Source: Microbispora oryzae
GTDB lineage: Bacteria > Actinomycetota > Actinomycetes > Streptosporangiales > Streptosporangiaceae
DNA length: 64,000 bases
NCBI RefSeq assembly: GCF_017896165.1
Contig: NZ_JAFCNB010000015.1
Location: 1 to 64,000 of the forward strand
Direction: 5' to 3'
The position numbers were made by a program, and so were the translations under genes. Shown here in pieces: positions 21,833 to 30,590 of the stretch. Every line of letters starts with the position of its first letter. Positions within the stretch are counted from its first letter, which is position 1. The notes beneath the pieces were generated by a model, which was not told the origin of the DNA, searched no databases, and saw only the letters and a program-made list of their open reading frames with translations.

Positions 21833-22840
21833 ATGACCGAAACGATGCCCGCGGTGGGATACCGCAAGCCCCTTCCGATCTCCGATCCCGCCAGCCTCGA
21901 AGACCTCGAACTGCCGATTCCCGAGCCCGGGCCGCGTGATCTCCTCGTCCGCGTCGAGGCCGTCTCGGTGAATCCGGTGGACACGAAGGTGCGTAAGGGA
22001 CACGACCCGGCCGGCGAACCCAAGGTGCTCGGCTGGGACGCGGCCGGAGTCGTCGTCGCGACCGGCCCTGAGGTGACGCTCTTCGAGGTCGGCGACGAGG
22101 TCTACTACGCGGGGTCGATCGACCGGATGGGCACCGACGCCCGCTACCACGCGGTGGACGAGCGCATCGTGGGCCACAAGCCGGCCACGCTGAGCTTCGC
22201 CGAGGCCGCAGCGCTGCCGCTGACCACGATCACCGCCTGGGAGACGCTGTTCGACCGCTTCCGGCTGACCTCGTCCGACACCGGCACGCTGCTCGTCCTC
22301 GGCGGCGCGGGCGGAGTCGGATCCATGATCATCCAGCTGGCCCGTGCGCTCACCGGGGTGACCGTCGTCGCCACCGCGTCCCGTCCGGAGTCGCGGCAGT
22401 GGGCCCTCGACCTGGGCGCGCACGCGGTCGCCGACCACCACGACCTGGTGAACTCGGTCCGCGCCGTGGCACCGGGCGGGGTCGACTACGTCTTCTCCCC
22501 GAAGACCGACGGCAACATCGAGGCGTACGCGGAGCTCCTCCGCCCCGGAGGGGCGATCACGGCGATCGACGAGCCCGAGGGCCTGGAGCTGCTGCCGCTC
22601 AAGGTGAAGAGCATCGCCTTCCACTGGGAGCTGATGTTCACCCGGCCCCTGTTCCGGACGGACGACATGATCGCCCAGCACGACCTGCTCGAACGGGTGC
22701 GGGAGCTGGTCGACGAGGGAGTGGTCCGCGGCACCGTCACGACCACCCTGGGGCCCATCCGGGCGGAGACGCTGCGGCAGGCGCACGAGATGGTCGAGAG
22801 CGGACGCATGATCGGAAAGGTCGTCGTCGCCGGATTCTGA
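21833..22840 (+). CDS. Zinc-type alcohol dehydrogenase family protein (quinone reductase-like)
   Basis: 335 residues of the MDR superfamily. GroES-like N-terminus (LLVRVEAVSVNPVDTKVRKG, VLGWDAAGVVVATGPEV) and NADPH site LVLGGAGGVGSMIIQLAR (~160). The catalytic-zinc Cys/His ligands are missing, so it is likely a zinc-free quinone oxidoreductase/enoyl reductase despite the family name. ATG at 21833. Divergent from the alditol oxidase by about 100 bp. Its stop abuts that of the next gene on the other strand. Confidence 0.9.
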   Translation: MTETMPAVGYRKPLPISDPASLEDLELPIPEPGPRDLLVRVEAVSVNPVDTKVRKGHDPAGEPKVLGWDAAGVVVATGPEVTLFEVGDEVYYAGSIDRMGTDARYHAVDERIVGHKPATLSFAEAAALPLTTITAWETLFDRFRLTSSDTGTLLVLGGAGGVGSMIIQLARALTGVTVVATASRPESRQWALDLGAHAVADHHDLVNSVRAVAPGGVDYVFSPKTDGNIEAYAELLRPGGAITAIDEPEGLELLPLKVKSIAFHWELMFTRPLFRTDDMIAQHDLLERVRELVDEGVVRGTVTTTLGPIRAETLRQAHEMVESGRMIGKVVVAGF

Positions 22841-24073
22841 TCAGGTGAACCCGAAGCCCGGCGGGAGCGGTTCCCATCGGAGCAGCCTGGCCGGCACGGC
22901 GTCGGCCAGCGCCCGGTAGCCCGCCGGGTTCAGGTGCAGGTGATCGCCGACGTCGTACGCCGCGAGGAGCCGCCGGGGGTCCGCCGGATCGCGCACGACC
23001 CGGTCGAAGTCGAGCACGGCGTCGAAGCGCCCGCTGTCCCGGATCCAGGCGTTCACCGTCAGCCTGGCCCGCTCCCGGTGCCCGCCGGGGTCGTCGTAGC
23101 CGCCCTCCCCGCCCTCTTCACCATGGCCGCCGAACGGCGTGACGGTCGCGCCGTACACACGGACGCCCTGGGCGTGCGCCCGCATGACGATCTGGTCGTA
23201 CGCCGTGATCAGGTCGTCGGCCACCCGCCGCTGGGCCGCCTCGGTCGCCGGGGCGGTGCCGATGTCGTTGACGCCCTCGAAGACGATCAGCCATCGGACG
23301 CCGCTCTGCGCGAGCACGTCGCGGTCGATCCGGCCGAGCGCGTGGGGGCCGAGACCGTCGTTCAGCACGCGGTTGCCGCCCGCGGCCTGGTTCACGATCG
23401 CGACGCCCGCCGTGCCCGGGTCCGCCTGGAGGCGGTCGAGCAGCAGATCGGGCCACCGGTCGTTGCCGTTCGTCGTGGAGCCCCGCCCGTCGGTCAGCGA
23501 GTCGCCCACGAAGACGGCCGCCGCCGTGGCGGGCTCCGTCCAGACCTCCACCCCGCCGAGGAAGTACCAGTGGTCGACCGGGGTCGCCCCCGGCAGCTCC
23601 ACGGCGTCGGCCAGATCGCCGGCCACGAGATGAGAGGTGGTCCGCGACCCGGGATGGGAGGTGATGTCCGCCGAGTCCTGCCCGTCCGCGAGGTAGACGG
23701 TCACCGCGAGATTGGACCGCGCGGCCGGGGCGACGTCGAGCGGATCGGAGACCATCTGGGCCCCGGCCGGGACGACCACCGAGGGCCGGCCGCGGAAGGT
23801 CAGCGCCCGCGCGGTGCCCGGCTCGACGGCGCTCACCCCGGCCCGTCCGCCCGCGGGCAGCGCCACGGAGACTCTGGTGATCGGCAGCGCCGCCCCGCCG
23901 AACACGTTCGACAGGCGCAGCCGGATCCGCCGCCCGCCGAGCGACAGCCGCACGGTCTGCCGCAGGGTGCAGTCAGCCAGGACCGGCGTGGTCCCGAACG
24001 GGGCGGGCGGCATGTTGTCCGGCTCGGTCGGCTGCGGCGTCGCGGCCCAGCTGGTGACCCAGTGTCCGTTCAT
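22841..24073 (-). CDS. SGNH/GDSL hydrolase
   Basis: 410 residues. The N-terminal ~180 residues form a beta-rich module (VTSWAATPQPTEPDN start). The SGNH domain then shows block I FVGDSLTDGRGS, block III FEGVNDIG and block V VGDHLHLNPAGYRAL with the Ser, Asn, Asp and His expected. No clear signal peptide, so it may be cytoplasmic or leave by another route. Similar enzymes deacetylate or de-esterify carbohydrates. Two GAAACTTTC palindromes at 24132-24160 upstream suggest control with xylan-use genes. Confidence 0.88.
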   Translation of the reverse strand: MNGHWVTSWAATPQPTEPDNMPPAPFGTTPVLADCTLRQTVRLSLGGRRIRLRLSNVFGGAALPITRVSVALPAGGRAGVSAVEPGTARALTFRGRPSVVVPAGAQMVSDPLDVAPAARSNLAVTVYLADGQDSADITSHPGSRTTSHLVAGDLADAVELPGATPVDHWYFLGGVEVWTEPATAAAVFVGDSLTDGRGSTTNGNDRWPDLLLDRLQADPGTAGVAIVNQAAGGNRVLNDGLGPHALGRIDRDVLAQSGVRWLIVFEGVNDIGTAPATEAAQRRVADDLITAYDQIVMRAHAQGVRVYGATVTPFGGHGEEGGEGGYDDPGGHRERARLTVNAWIRDSGRFDAVLDFDRVVRDPADPRRLLAAYDVGDHLHLNPAGYRALADAVPARLLRWEPLPPGFGFT

Positions 24074-24131
24074 CCTCGGACGAGCCCGGAGGGTCTCACT
24101 GCCGGTCTCCCATCGGGGTCGCGGGGTCTTA

Positions 24132-24160
24132 GAAACTTTCCCACCAGTTGCGAAACTTTC
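24132..24160. promoter_or_regulatory. Paired xylan-type operators (GAAACTTTC twice)
   Basis: The 9-bp palindrome GAAACTTTC occurs at 24132-24140 and 24152-24160, exactly 20 bp apart, so both face the same side of the helix. They sit 60-90 bp upstream of the SGNH hydrolase start. The sequence matches the CGAAASTTTCG-type operator known for LacI-family xylan repressors in actinomycetes. A candidate repressor is encoded at 41894-42961. Confidence 0.6.
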
Positions 24161-24241
24161 AGGAGGAATCTACGGCCAGGTGATCCACTCCGTCAACGCC
24201 CGCCCGCGGGTAGGAGTACGGCGGCCAGGTTAAAACCTTTT

Positions 24242-24251
24242 AGAGCGCTCT
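24242..24251. promoter_or_regulatory. Perfect palindrome AGAGCGCTCT
   Basis: A 10-bp palindrome with core GAGCGCTC, as in the CebR operator TGGGAGCGCTCCCA but without the outer bases. Lies in the divergent region between the SGNH hydrolase and the small membrane protein. Ownership is uncertain. Confidence 0.35.
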
Positions 24252-24344
24252 CACCTGGTAAATCATGAAAACAGCACGACCCACCGACGACGGCACCCGG
24301 CCGTTTCCCCCGCCGCGAGGCGACAGGAAGGAAGAGGATCTGAG

Positions 24345-24566
24345 ATGAGCTTCTACGACCCGAGCGCCCACATATGGCGGGAGCTCGTCGTCCTCACCCT
24401 CGCCGGCATCCTCCTCTGGATTTTGATCATCGGCACGGCTCTCCTCGTCCACCGCCTCACCCACCGCGGCCGGGACGCGCCGCCCGGCGAGACCGCGGAC
24501 CCCGGGCCGCAGCCGGGCTCCGCGGAGCGGCCCCCGGCCCCCCGCCGGCGCGACCCCGCCCGCTGA
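24345..24566 (+). CDS. Small single-pass membrane protein
   Basis: 73 residues. One membrane helix (ELVVLTLAGILLWILIIGTA, ~14-33) is followed by a basic stretch and a Pro/Gly/Arg-rich cytoplasmic tail. The ATG has a good ribosome site (gaaggaagaggatc). No homologue recognised and no motif for function. It lies 160 bp before the amine oxidase. Real gene status rests on the start signal and the sensible membrane profile. Confidence 0.5.
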   Translation: MSFYDPSAHIWRELVVLTLAGILLWILIIGTALLVHRLTHRGRDAPPGETADPGPQPGSAERPPAPRRRDPAR

Positions 24567-24728
24567 CGATCCCTCGACGGCCCCTATCTACTGACGATCC
24601 GGCCCACTCCGGCGAACCGCGCGGCGCCCCCGCCATGGGGAAATCGTGAGAAATCGGACCGGAACATGATCGTCGATCTTCGGCAACAGATCGTGCTCAC
24701 ACTGACTCCAGAGATCATGGAGGTGGCT

Positions 24729-26318
24729 GTGAGCTACAGCAGGCGTGAATTCCTGACCGCGGTGGGCGCATCCGGAGGCGCCGGAGCACTCCTGGCGACG
24801 ATGGGCGCCCTCGGGCTCGCGCCGACGGCGGAGGCGGCGACCCGGCAGGCATTCGTGCCCCCGAGTCCGTCCGACTTCACGCTCACCGGCAGGAACGCTA
24901 AGAAGGTCGTCATCCTCGGCGCCGGGATCGCCGGCCTCTCCACCGCGTACGAGCTGGGCAAGGCCGGTTACGACTGCACCGTCCTGGAGGCCCTGGGCCG
25001 GGTCGGCGGGCGGAACTGGACCATCCGGGGCGGCGAGAAGATCACCGAGATCGACGGCTCCACCCAGGTCGCCCGATTCTCCGACGGGCTCTATCTCAAC
25101 GCCGGGCCGGCCCGGCTCGCCCAGTGGATGGTCACCCTCGACTACTGCCGCGAGCTGGGCGTCCCGATCGAGGTCTTCACCAACTCGAACGCCCAGGCGT
25201 ACATCTTCAACCAGGCGGCCGGCATGACGGCGCCGGTGCGCTGGCGCACCGCGAAGGCCGACGTGTACGGCTACATCTCCGAACTGCTGTCGACCGCCAC
25301 CGACGCGGGCGCGCTCGACGCCAGGCTGACCGCGGACGACAAGGAGCGGTTGCTGTCCTTCCTGCGCGGCTTCGGCGCGATCGGCTCCAAGGCGAGCGGC
25401 TTCGCCTACACCGGGGGCGAACACCGGGGATACAGCACCGACCCCGGCGCGGGCGAGCAGCCGGGGACCGTGCTCGGCCCGGTGCCGTCGCTGTCGGAGG
25501 TGCTCGCCAGCGGCGTCGGCCAGCGGTTCTCCTTCGAGTTCGGCTACGACCAGGCGATGCTGATGTTCCAGCCGGTCGGCGGCATGGACGCCATCCCCAA
25601 GGCGTTCGCCGAGGCGATCGGCAGAAAGAGGATCCAGTTGAACTCCGCCGTCACGAAGATCACCGATCTCGCGGACGGCGTCGAGGTCGAGTACCGGGAC
25701 GAGAGGGGCCGGACCCGCACGATCAAGGCCGATCTCTGCGTGGCCGCGATGCCGCCGCACATCCTGGCCAGGACACCGCACAACCTCGGGCCCGACGTGC
25801 AGGCCGCGCTGTCCACGCCGGTCGTCACGTCGTCCGGCAAGATCGGCCTGGAGTACCGCAGTCGCTGGTGGGAGACCGACGAGAACATCTACGGCGGCAT
25901 CACCAACACCGATCTCGACCTGTCCGTGCTGTGGTATCCCTCCTACGGGTATGGCGGGCGGCGCGGCCTCGTCGTCGGCTACTACAACACCGGGGCCAAC
26001 CAGGACGTCTACGCAGCGCTCTCGCACCCGCAGCGGGAACAGCGCGCGATCGAGCAGGGGATGAAGATCCACGGCCCGAAGTACCGCGACGAGCTGGTCT
26101 GTTCCGCGTCGGTGTCGTGGAAACGCCAGCCCTACATCGAGGGCGCGTGGGTCGGCTGGCCGTCCCGCACGGGCGCGTACCAGCTGCTGAACAAGCCGGC
26201 CGGGCACGTCCACTTCGCGGGCGACTGGCTCAGCTACATGATCGCCTGGCAGGCGGGCGCGCTGGAGTCCGCCCGCAAGACCGTCACCGACATCCACCAG
26301 CGGGTCCTGGCGCACTGA
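24729..26318 (+). CDS. Tat-exported flavin amine oxidase
   Basis: 529 residues. A twin-arginine signal (YSRREFLTAVGASGGAGALL) is followed by the FAD dinucleotide site VVILGAGIAGLSTAYELGKA and the GG motif LGRVGGRNWTI. The C-terminal FAD stretch HVHFAGDWLSYMIAWQAGAL closes the fold. It resembles L-amino-acid oxidases and tryptophan 2-monooxygenase-like enzymes. The GTG at 24729 is preferred because ggagg lies six bases upstream; an ATG at 24717 would add four residues. Exported folded with FAD, it would make H2O2 outside the cell. Substrate unknown. Confidence 0.9.
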   Translation: MSYSRREFLTAVGASGGAGALLATMGALGLAPTAEAATRQAFVPPSPSDFTLTGRNAKKVVILGAGIAGLSTAYELGKAGYDCTVLEALGRVGGRNWTIRGGEKITEIDGSTQVARFSDGLYLNAGPARLAQWMVTLDYCRELGVPIEVFTNSNAQAYIFNQAAGMTAPVRWRTAKADVYGYISELLSTATDAGALDARLTADDKERLLSFLRGFGAIGSKASGFAYTGGEHRGYSTDPGAGEQPGTVLGPVPSLSEVLASGVGQRFSFEFGYDQAMLMFQPVGGMDAIPKAFAEAIGRKRIQLNSAVTKITDLADGVEVEYRDERGRTRTIKADLCVAAMPPHILARTPHNLGPDVQAALSTPVVTSSGKIGLEYRSRWWETDENIYGGITNTDLDLSVLWYPSYGYGGRRGLVVGYYNTGANQDVYAALSHPQREQRAIEQGMKIHGPKYRDELVCSASVSWKRQPYIEGAWVGWPSRTGAYQLLNKPAGHVHFAGDWLSYMIAWQAGALESARKTVTDIHQRVLAH

Positions 26319-26423
26319 GCGGCGTCCTCGGTCTTTACGGGCGAAACCGCCCTCCGTGACCGAAATTTGGGAGGGTCGCTATCGTGTGCACAACTATGGG
26401 CGACCTTCCCGGAAGGACTATTG

Positions 26424-27392
26424 ATGCCACAGTTCGACATGCCCCTGGAGCGACTGCGTGAGTATCGGCCCGAGTTGGCGGTCCCCGGCGACCTGGCCGA
26501 CTTCTGGTCCGCGACCCTCGCCGAGACCCGGGAGCACGACCTCGCGGCCACCTTCGAACCGGCCGGCAACGGACTCGCCCTGATCGAGACGTTCGACGTG
26601 CGGTTCGCCGGTTTCGGCGGCCACGAGATCCGGGGCTGGCTGCACCTGCCGGCGCACCGGACGGGCCCGCTCCCCGCCGTGGTGGAGTATCTCGGCTACG
26701 GGGGCGGGCGCGGGCTGGCCCACGAGCGCACCCTCTACGCCCAGGCGGGATACGCGCACTTCGTGATGGACACGCGCGGCCAGGGGTCCGGCTGGTCCGC
26801 CGGCGACACCCCCGACCCGGACGCCGCCGGGCTGCCGCAGCAGCCGGGCATGATGACCCGGGGCGTGCTCGACCCTCGTGAGTACTACTACCGGCGCGTG
26901 TTCACCGACGCCGTACGGGCCGTGGAGGCGGTCCGCTCCCACCCCGAGGTCGACGCCCGCCGGGTCGCGGTCACCGGGGGCAGCCAGGGCGGCGGCATCT
27001 CCCTGGCCGTCGCCGGACTGGTCGACGACCTGGCCGGGGTCGCCACCGACGTCCCCTTCCTCTGCGACTTCCCGCGGGCGACCACGCTCGTGGACACCGA
27101 CCCCTACTCCGAGATCGCCCGCTATCTGAAGGTGCACCGCGACCACGTGGACCGGGTGTTCGCCACGCTGTCCTACTTCGACGGGGCGATCCTCGGCCGG
27201 CGAGCGGTCGCGCCCGCCCTGTTCTCCGTCGGGCTGGTGGACGACATCACCCCGCCCTCGACCGTGTTCGCGGCCTACAACCACTACGCGGCGGACAAGT
27301 CGATCGAGGTGTACCCGTTCAGCGGACATGAGGCGGGCTCGCAGCTCCACGAGGTGGCGAAGCTGCGCTGGCTGGCCGAACGCCTGGCCTGA
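26424..27392 (+). CDS. CE7 acetyl (xylan) esterase
   Basis: 322 residues, the normal length for carbohydrate esterase family 7. Start MPQFDMPLERLREYRPEL is characteristic. The nucleophile elbow is TGGSQGGGISLA, the acid lies in SVGLVDDITPPST and the His in PFSGHEAGSQ. The signature RGQGSGWSAGDTPDP is also present. Cytoplasmic enzyme that removes acetyl groups from imported xylo-oligosaccharides or cephalosporin-like esters. ATG with ggaagga. The LacI gene downstream and the operator-like sites between suggest sugar control. Confidence 0.93.
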   Translation: MPQFDMPLERLREYRPELAVPGDLADFWSATLAETREHDLAATFEPAGNGLALIETFDVRFAGFGGHEIRGWLHLPAHRTGPLPAVVEYLGYGGGRGLAHERTLYAQAGYAHFVMDTRGQGSGWSAGDTPDPDAAGLPQQPGMMTRGVLDPREYYYRRVFTDAVRAVEAVRSHPEVDARRVAVTGGSQGGGISLAVAGLVDDLAGVATDVPFLCDFPRATTLVDTDPYSEIARYLKVHRDHVDRVFATLSYFDGAILGRRAVAPALFSVGLVDDITPPSTVFAAYNHYAADKSIEVYPFSGHEAGSQLHEVAKLRWLAERLA

Positions 27393-27435
27393 CCGCCTGG
27401 GCGCCTCCGCCGCCCAGGCCGCGGAGGCGCCGGTT

Positions 27436-27447
27436 GTTAGCGATAAC
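27436..27447. promoter_or_regulatory. LacI-type operator-like palindrome GTTAGCGATAAC
   Basis: A 12-bp palindrome with one mismatched pair around a central CG, between the CE7 gene and the LacI gene. It is nearly the same as the site at 27604-27619, so both may bind the LacI protein encoded next to them. Confidence 0.5.
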
Positions 27448-27603
27448 CGGCCGCCGGGAGGGCCAACGGCGGCCGTCCGCGCGGCCTTCCCCCTTCCCTC
27501 CCACACCGTCGAGCCCCGCCTGGGAGGGGTTGACGGCGGACACACGCGTACGGAAACTGGTGGGCGACCACCCCGTGCCGATCAGGCCGTCTGGGGGTCG
27601 TTT

Positions 27604-27619
27604 TTGTTAACGCTAACAA
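27604..27619. promoter_or_regulatory. LacI-type operator TTGTTAACGCTAACAA
   Basis: A 16-bp palindrome with a single mismatched pair, 25 bp before the GTG start of the LacI gene. It is likely the autoregulatory site of that repressor. Confidence 0.6.
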
Positions 27620-27644
27620 GACGCGAGCCCGGGGAAGGAAGCCG

Positions 27645-28658
27645 GTGGGCCGACACCGATCGGAACGGGTGACCCTCGCCGACGTGGCCAAGCGCGCAGG
27701 CGTCTCCATCGCCACGGCGTCGAAGGCTCTCAACGACAAGGCGGAGGTCGCCGAGGACACCCGGTATCGGGTGCGGGTGGCCGCCACCGAGCTGTCGTTC
27801 CGGGCCATCCGGCCGGCCGGGGGCCGGACCGCCGTCCGCACCGTCGGGCTGCTGACCGACGAGCTCGGCGGCGGCCTGTCCATGGCCCTGCTGCTGGGCG
27901 TGGAGAAGGCGCTGTGCGAACGGGCGGCCTCGGTCGTGCTGTGCGACGCGCGGGGCGACGCCGTCCGCCGCAGGCACTACATCCACAGCCTGCCGACCCA
28001 GGTCGACGGGCTGATCGTCCTCGGGGACGGCAACGCGGTCCGCCCGTCCGTGACCCGCGACGTCCTCGTGCCGGTCGTCTACGCGTACGGCGAGTCCGGC
28101 GACCCGGCCGACCTGTCGGTCCTCGCCGACGACGCGGGGGGCGCCCGCCTCGCCGCCGAGCACCTCGTATCGCTGGGATGCCGCCGCATCGGGCACATCA
28201 CCGGCCCGTGGGCCCACCGCGCCGCCCGCGACCGCGCCGGGGCCCTGCACCTGGCGCTGGCCGAGGCCGGTCTCCGTATCGCCGGCGGCGAGCCCCTGTA
28301 CGGCGAGTGGTCGCGGCGGTGGGGCCGGCACGCCACCCGGACCCTGCTGGCCGACGAACCCGACGTGGACGCGGTGTTCTGCGGCAACGACCAGATCGCC
28401 GACGGGGCCTGCGAGGCGCTCGCCGACCTCGGCCGGGACGTGCCCGGCGACGTGGCGGTGGTCGGATACGACAACTGGGAGGCGCTGGCCGCGGACTGCC
28501 GTCCTCCGCTGACCACGGTCGACCTCGACCTGGAGAGCCTGGGCGCCGTCGCCGTCGAATACCTGCTTGCGGCGCTGGCCGGGCAGCGGACGTCGGGCGT
28601 CGTCCGCCATCCCGCCCGGCTGGTGCTGCGGGAGAGCTCGGCGCGAGCGGTCCACTGA
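27645..28658 (+). CDS. LacI-family transcriptional regulator
   Basis: 337 residues. N-terminal helix-turn-helix VTLADVAKRAGVSIATASKA (~9-28) with hinge helix, then the periplasmic-binding-like sensor domain ending VVGYDNWEALAADCRPPLTT. GTG start with ggggaaggaa. Two TGTTA-type palindromes at 27436 and 27604 are likely operators, so it probably represses itself and perhaps the CE7 esterase. The effector sugar is unknown. Confidence 0.92.
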   Translation: MGRHRSERVTLADVAKRAGVSIATASKALNDKAEVAEDTRYRVRVAATELSFRAIRPAGGRTAVRTVGLLTDELGGGLSMALLLGVEKALCERAASVVLCDARGDAVRRRHYIHSLPTQVDGLIVLGDGNAVRPSVTRDVLVPVVYAYGESGDPADLSVLADDAGGARLAAEHLVSLGCRRIGHITGPWAHRAARDRAGALHLALAEAGLRIAGGEPLYGEWSRRWGRHATRTLLADEPDVDAVFCGNDQIADGACEALADLGRDVPGDVAVVGYDNWEALAADCRPPLTTVDLDLESLGAVAVEYLLAALAGQRTSGVVRHPARLVLRESSARAVH

Positions 28659-28705
28659 CCCGGTCTCCCGCGCGGCCGGTCAGGGCGGCCGGTCGGTACA
28701 GCCGG

Positions 28706-30529
28706 TCAGGGCAGCCGCAGGGTGGGACGGAACTCCTCCAGCCACGACGCCAGGTTGAGCGCCCACTCGACGGTGTTGCGGGTGCGCGGGGCGAGCGGAG
28801 CCGCGTCCCGCCCCACTCCCTCCAGCCAGGAGCGGCGCACGACGGCGAAGGCCGGATGCCCGTGGTCGGCGGCCAGGGCGGCCGCCTCCCGCCGCAGGGC
28901 GGCGTCGAAGCCGGGGTGCCGGATCGACGGGTAGGCGGTCTTCACCCGCTCTGGCACCGATGGCGGCAGTAGCGGCCGTCCCACCGCCCGGAGCAGGCTC
29001 TTCTCCCGGCCGTCGAAGGTCTTGACGGCCCACGGCACGTTGTAGACGTACTCCACCAGCCGGTGATCGCAGTAGGGAAGCCGCAGGGTGACCCCCGCCG
29101 CCCCGCTGAGCCGGTCGACCCGGTCGAGGAGGACGCGCAGCGACCGGGTGATGTAAAGGTGGGCGAGCACGCGCAGCCGCCGTTCGCTCTCGTCCGCGCC
29201 GTCCGGGTGCTCCACCTCCGCGGCCGCCTCGGCGTACCGCTCCGCGAGGTGGTCCCACAGGCGCAGGCGGGCGGCGAGGCCGGGCGCCAGCGCGTCGGGA
29301 TCCGGCGAGTAGGCGCCGAAGTGGAACGCCACCCACGAGAACGTGCCCGCCCGGTGGTATCGCGGGTCGTGGAAGTCGGCGTACCCGCAGAACAGCTCGT
29401 CGGCGCCCTCTCCCGACAGCAGGGTGGCGGAGACCTCACGGGCCGCGCGGGCCGCACGGTAGAGCAGGACGGCCGAGCGATCCCGGTCGCCCCAGCCCGG
29501 CGGCTGGCCGTACGCGCGGACCACGGCGGCGCGCAGCTCCGCCGCGCCCACGTCGCGCCCGGTGAGGACGATCCGCCGATGGTCGGTGCCGAGGTGTGCC
29601 GCGACCTCGGCCGCGTACGGGGCGTCGGGAGCGGCCCGTTCGGCGTCCGGCGTGAAGTGGTCGGCGTAGTCGCCGAAGTCCAGCTCGAAGGTGCGGACGG
29701 GCCGCCGGCCGTTCCGTCCCGCCATCGCGACGAGGGTGCTGGAGTCCAGGCCGCCCGACAGCAGCGCGCTCGCGGCCGGTCGCCTGCGCACCGAGTCGCG
29801 GAGGAGGTCGCCGACCGCGGCCACCGTCGCGCCGACGTCGCCGGTGTGCTCGCGGGCCGTCAACTTCCAGTAGCGGCGCTCGGCCACTCCGGCGGCCGAG
29901 ACGGTCAGCGCGGTGCCCGGCGTGACCTCGGTCATGCCGTCCCACGGCGTGCCGGGCAGGCACAGCGTGAACGCCAGCATGCGGCGCAATCCGTCCAGAT
30001 CGACGACCGCCCGCGCGGAGGGATGGGCGAGGATCGCCCCGGGCGCCGATCCGAACACCATCCCGCCGCCGACCGGATAGACGTAGAGCGGCCTTCCCCC
30101 GAGACGATCGCGGGCCAGCACCAGCTCGCCGGCGCGCCCGTCCCATACGGCGAACGCGAACACGCCGTCCAGCCGCCGTGCCGCGTCCGTCCCGCCGTCG
30201 AGATAGGCGGCGAGCACCGTCTCCGCCGGGCGGGAGCGCGCCACGCCGTCCGCGCACCCCGCCGCGCCGTCCAGGGATCCGGCGAACACGACCGCGACCG
30301 TCCCCTGCGCCGTCACCGCCACGGCCGGCCCGCCCGGCCGCTCCGGACCTTGCCTCCCGCCGCCCGCCTGGCCGGAAGAGCCGGCCGGGGAACGGCAGCC
30401 GAGCGCCACGCGCTCGCCGATCCAGCCGAGGTTCTCGCCCGGCGCGAGGGCCGCGGTCATCGCGGCCAGGACCGGCGCCGGACCGGAAAGATCGCGGTCG
30501 AACTGTACCCATCCGGTTATGCCGCCCAC
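28706..30529 (-). CDS. Asparagine-synthetase-like ligase lacking the glutaminase cysteine
   Basis: 607 residues. The C-terminal ATP-pyrophosphatase domain is intact: LLSGGLDSSTLVAMAG (PPi loop at 258-263) and LLSGEGADELFCGYADFHDP. The N-terminal class II amidotransferase domain is present but broken. The sequence begins MGGITGW where active enzymes have MCG, and the usual glutamine-binding NGEIYN is replaced by AGSLDG (83-88). Hence glutamine hydrolysis is not expected; ammonia or another amine would be the nucleophile, as in beta-lactam synthetase or lasso cyclases. GTG start, 61 bp from the divergent gene at 30591, so the two share a promoter region. Substrate unknown. Confidence 0.85.
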   Translation of the reverse strand: MGGITGWVQFDRDLSGPAPVLAAMTAALAPGENLGWIGERVALGCRSPAGSSGQAGGGRQGPERPGGPAVAVTAQGTVAVVFAGSLDGAAGCADGVARSRPAETVLAAYLDGGTDAARRLDGVFAFAVWDGRAGELVLARDRLGGRPLYVYPVGGGMVFGSAPGAILAHPSARAVVDLDGLRRMLAFTLCLPGTPWDGMTEVTPGTALTVSAAGVAERRYWKLTAREHTGDVGATVAAVGDLLRDSVRRRPAASALLSGGLDSSTLVAMAGRNGRRPVRTFELDFGDYADHFTPDAERAAPDAPYAAEVAAHLGTDHRRIVLTGRDVGAAELRAAVVRAYGQPPGWGDRDRSAVLLYRAARAAREVSATLLSGEGADELFCGYADFHDPRYHRAGTFSWVAFHFGAYSPDPDALAPGLAARLRLWDHLAERYAEAAAEVEHPDGADESERRLRVLAHLYITRSLRVLLDRVDRLSGAAGVTLRLPYCDHRLVEYVYNVPWAVKTFDGREKSLLRAVGRPLLPPSVPERVKTAYPSIRHPGFDAALRREAAALAADHGHPAFAVVRRSWLEGVGRDAAPLAPRTRNTVEWALNLASWLEEFRPTLRLP

Positions 30530-30590
30530 GCCGCACCCCCGTTTCCGCGGCCGTAGGATTCCAGTCGTCGATCACGGCTGGAGGTCCGGC

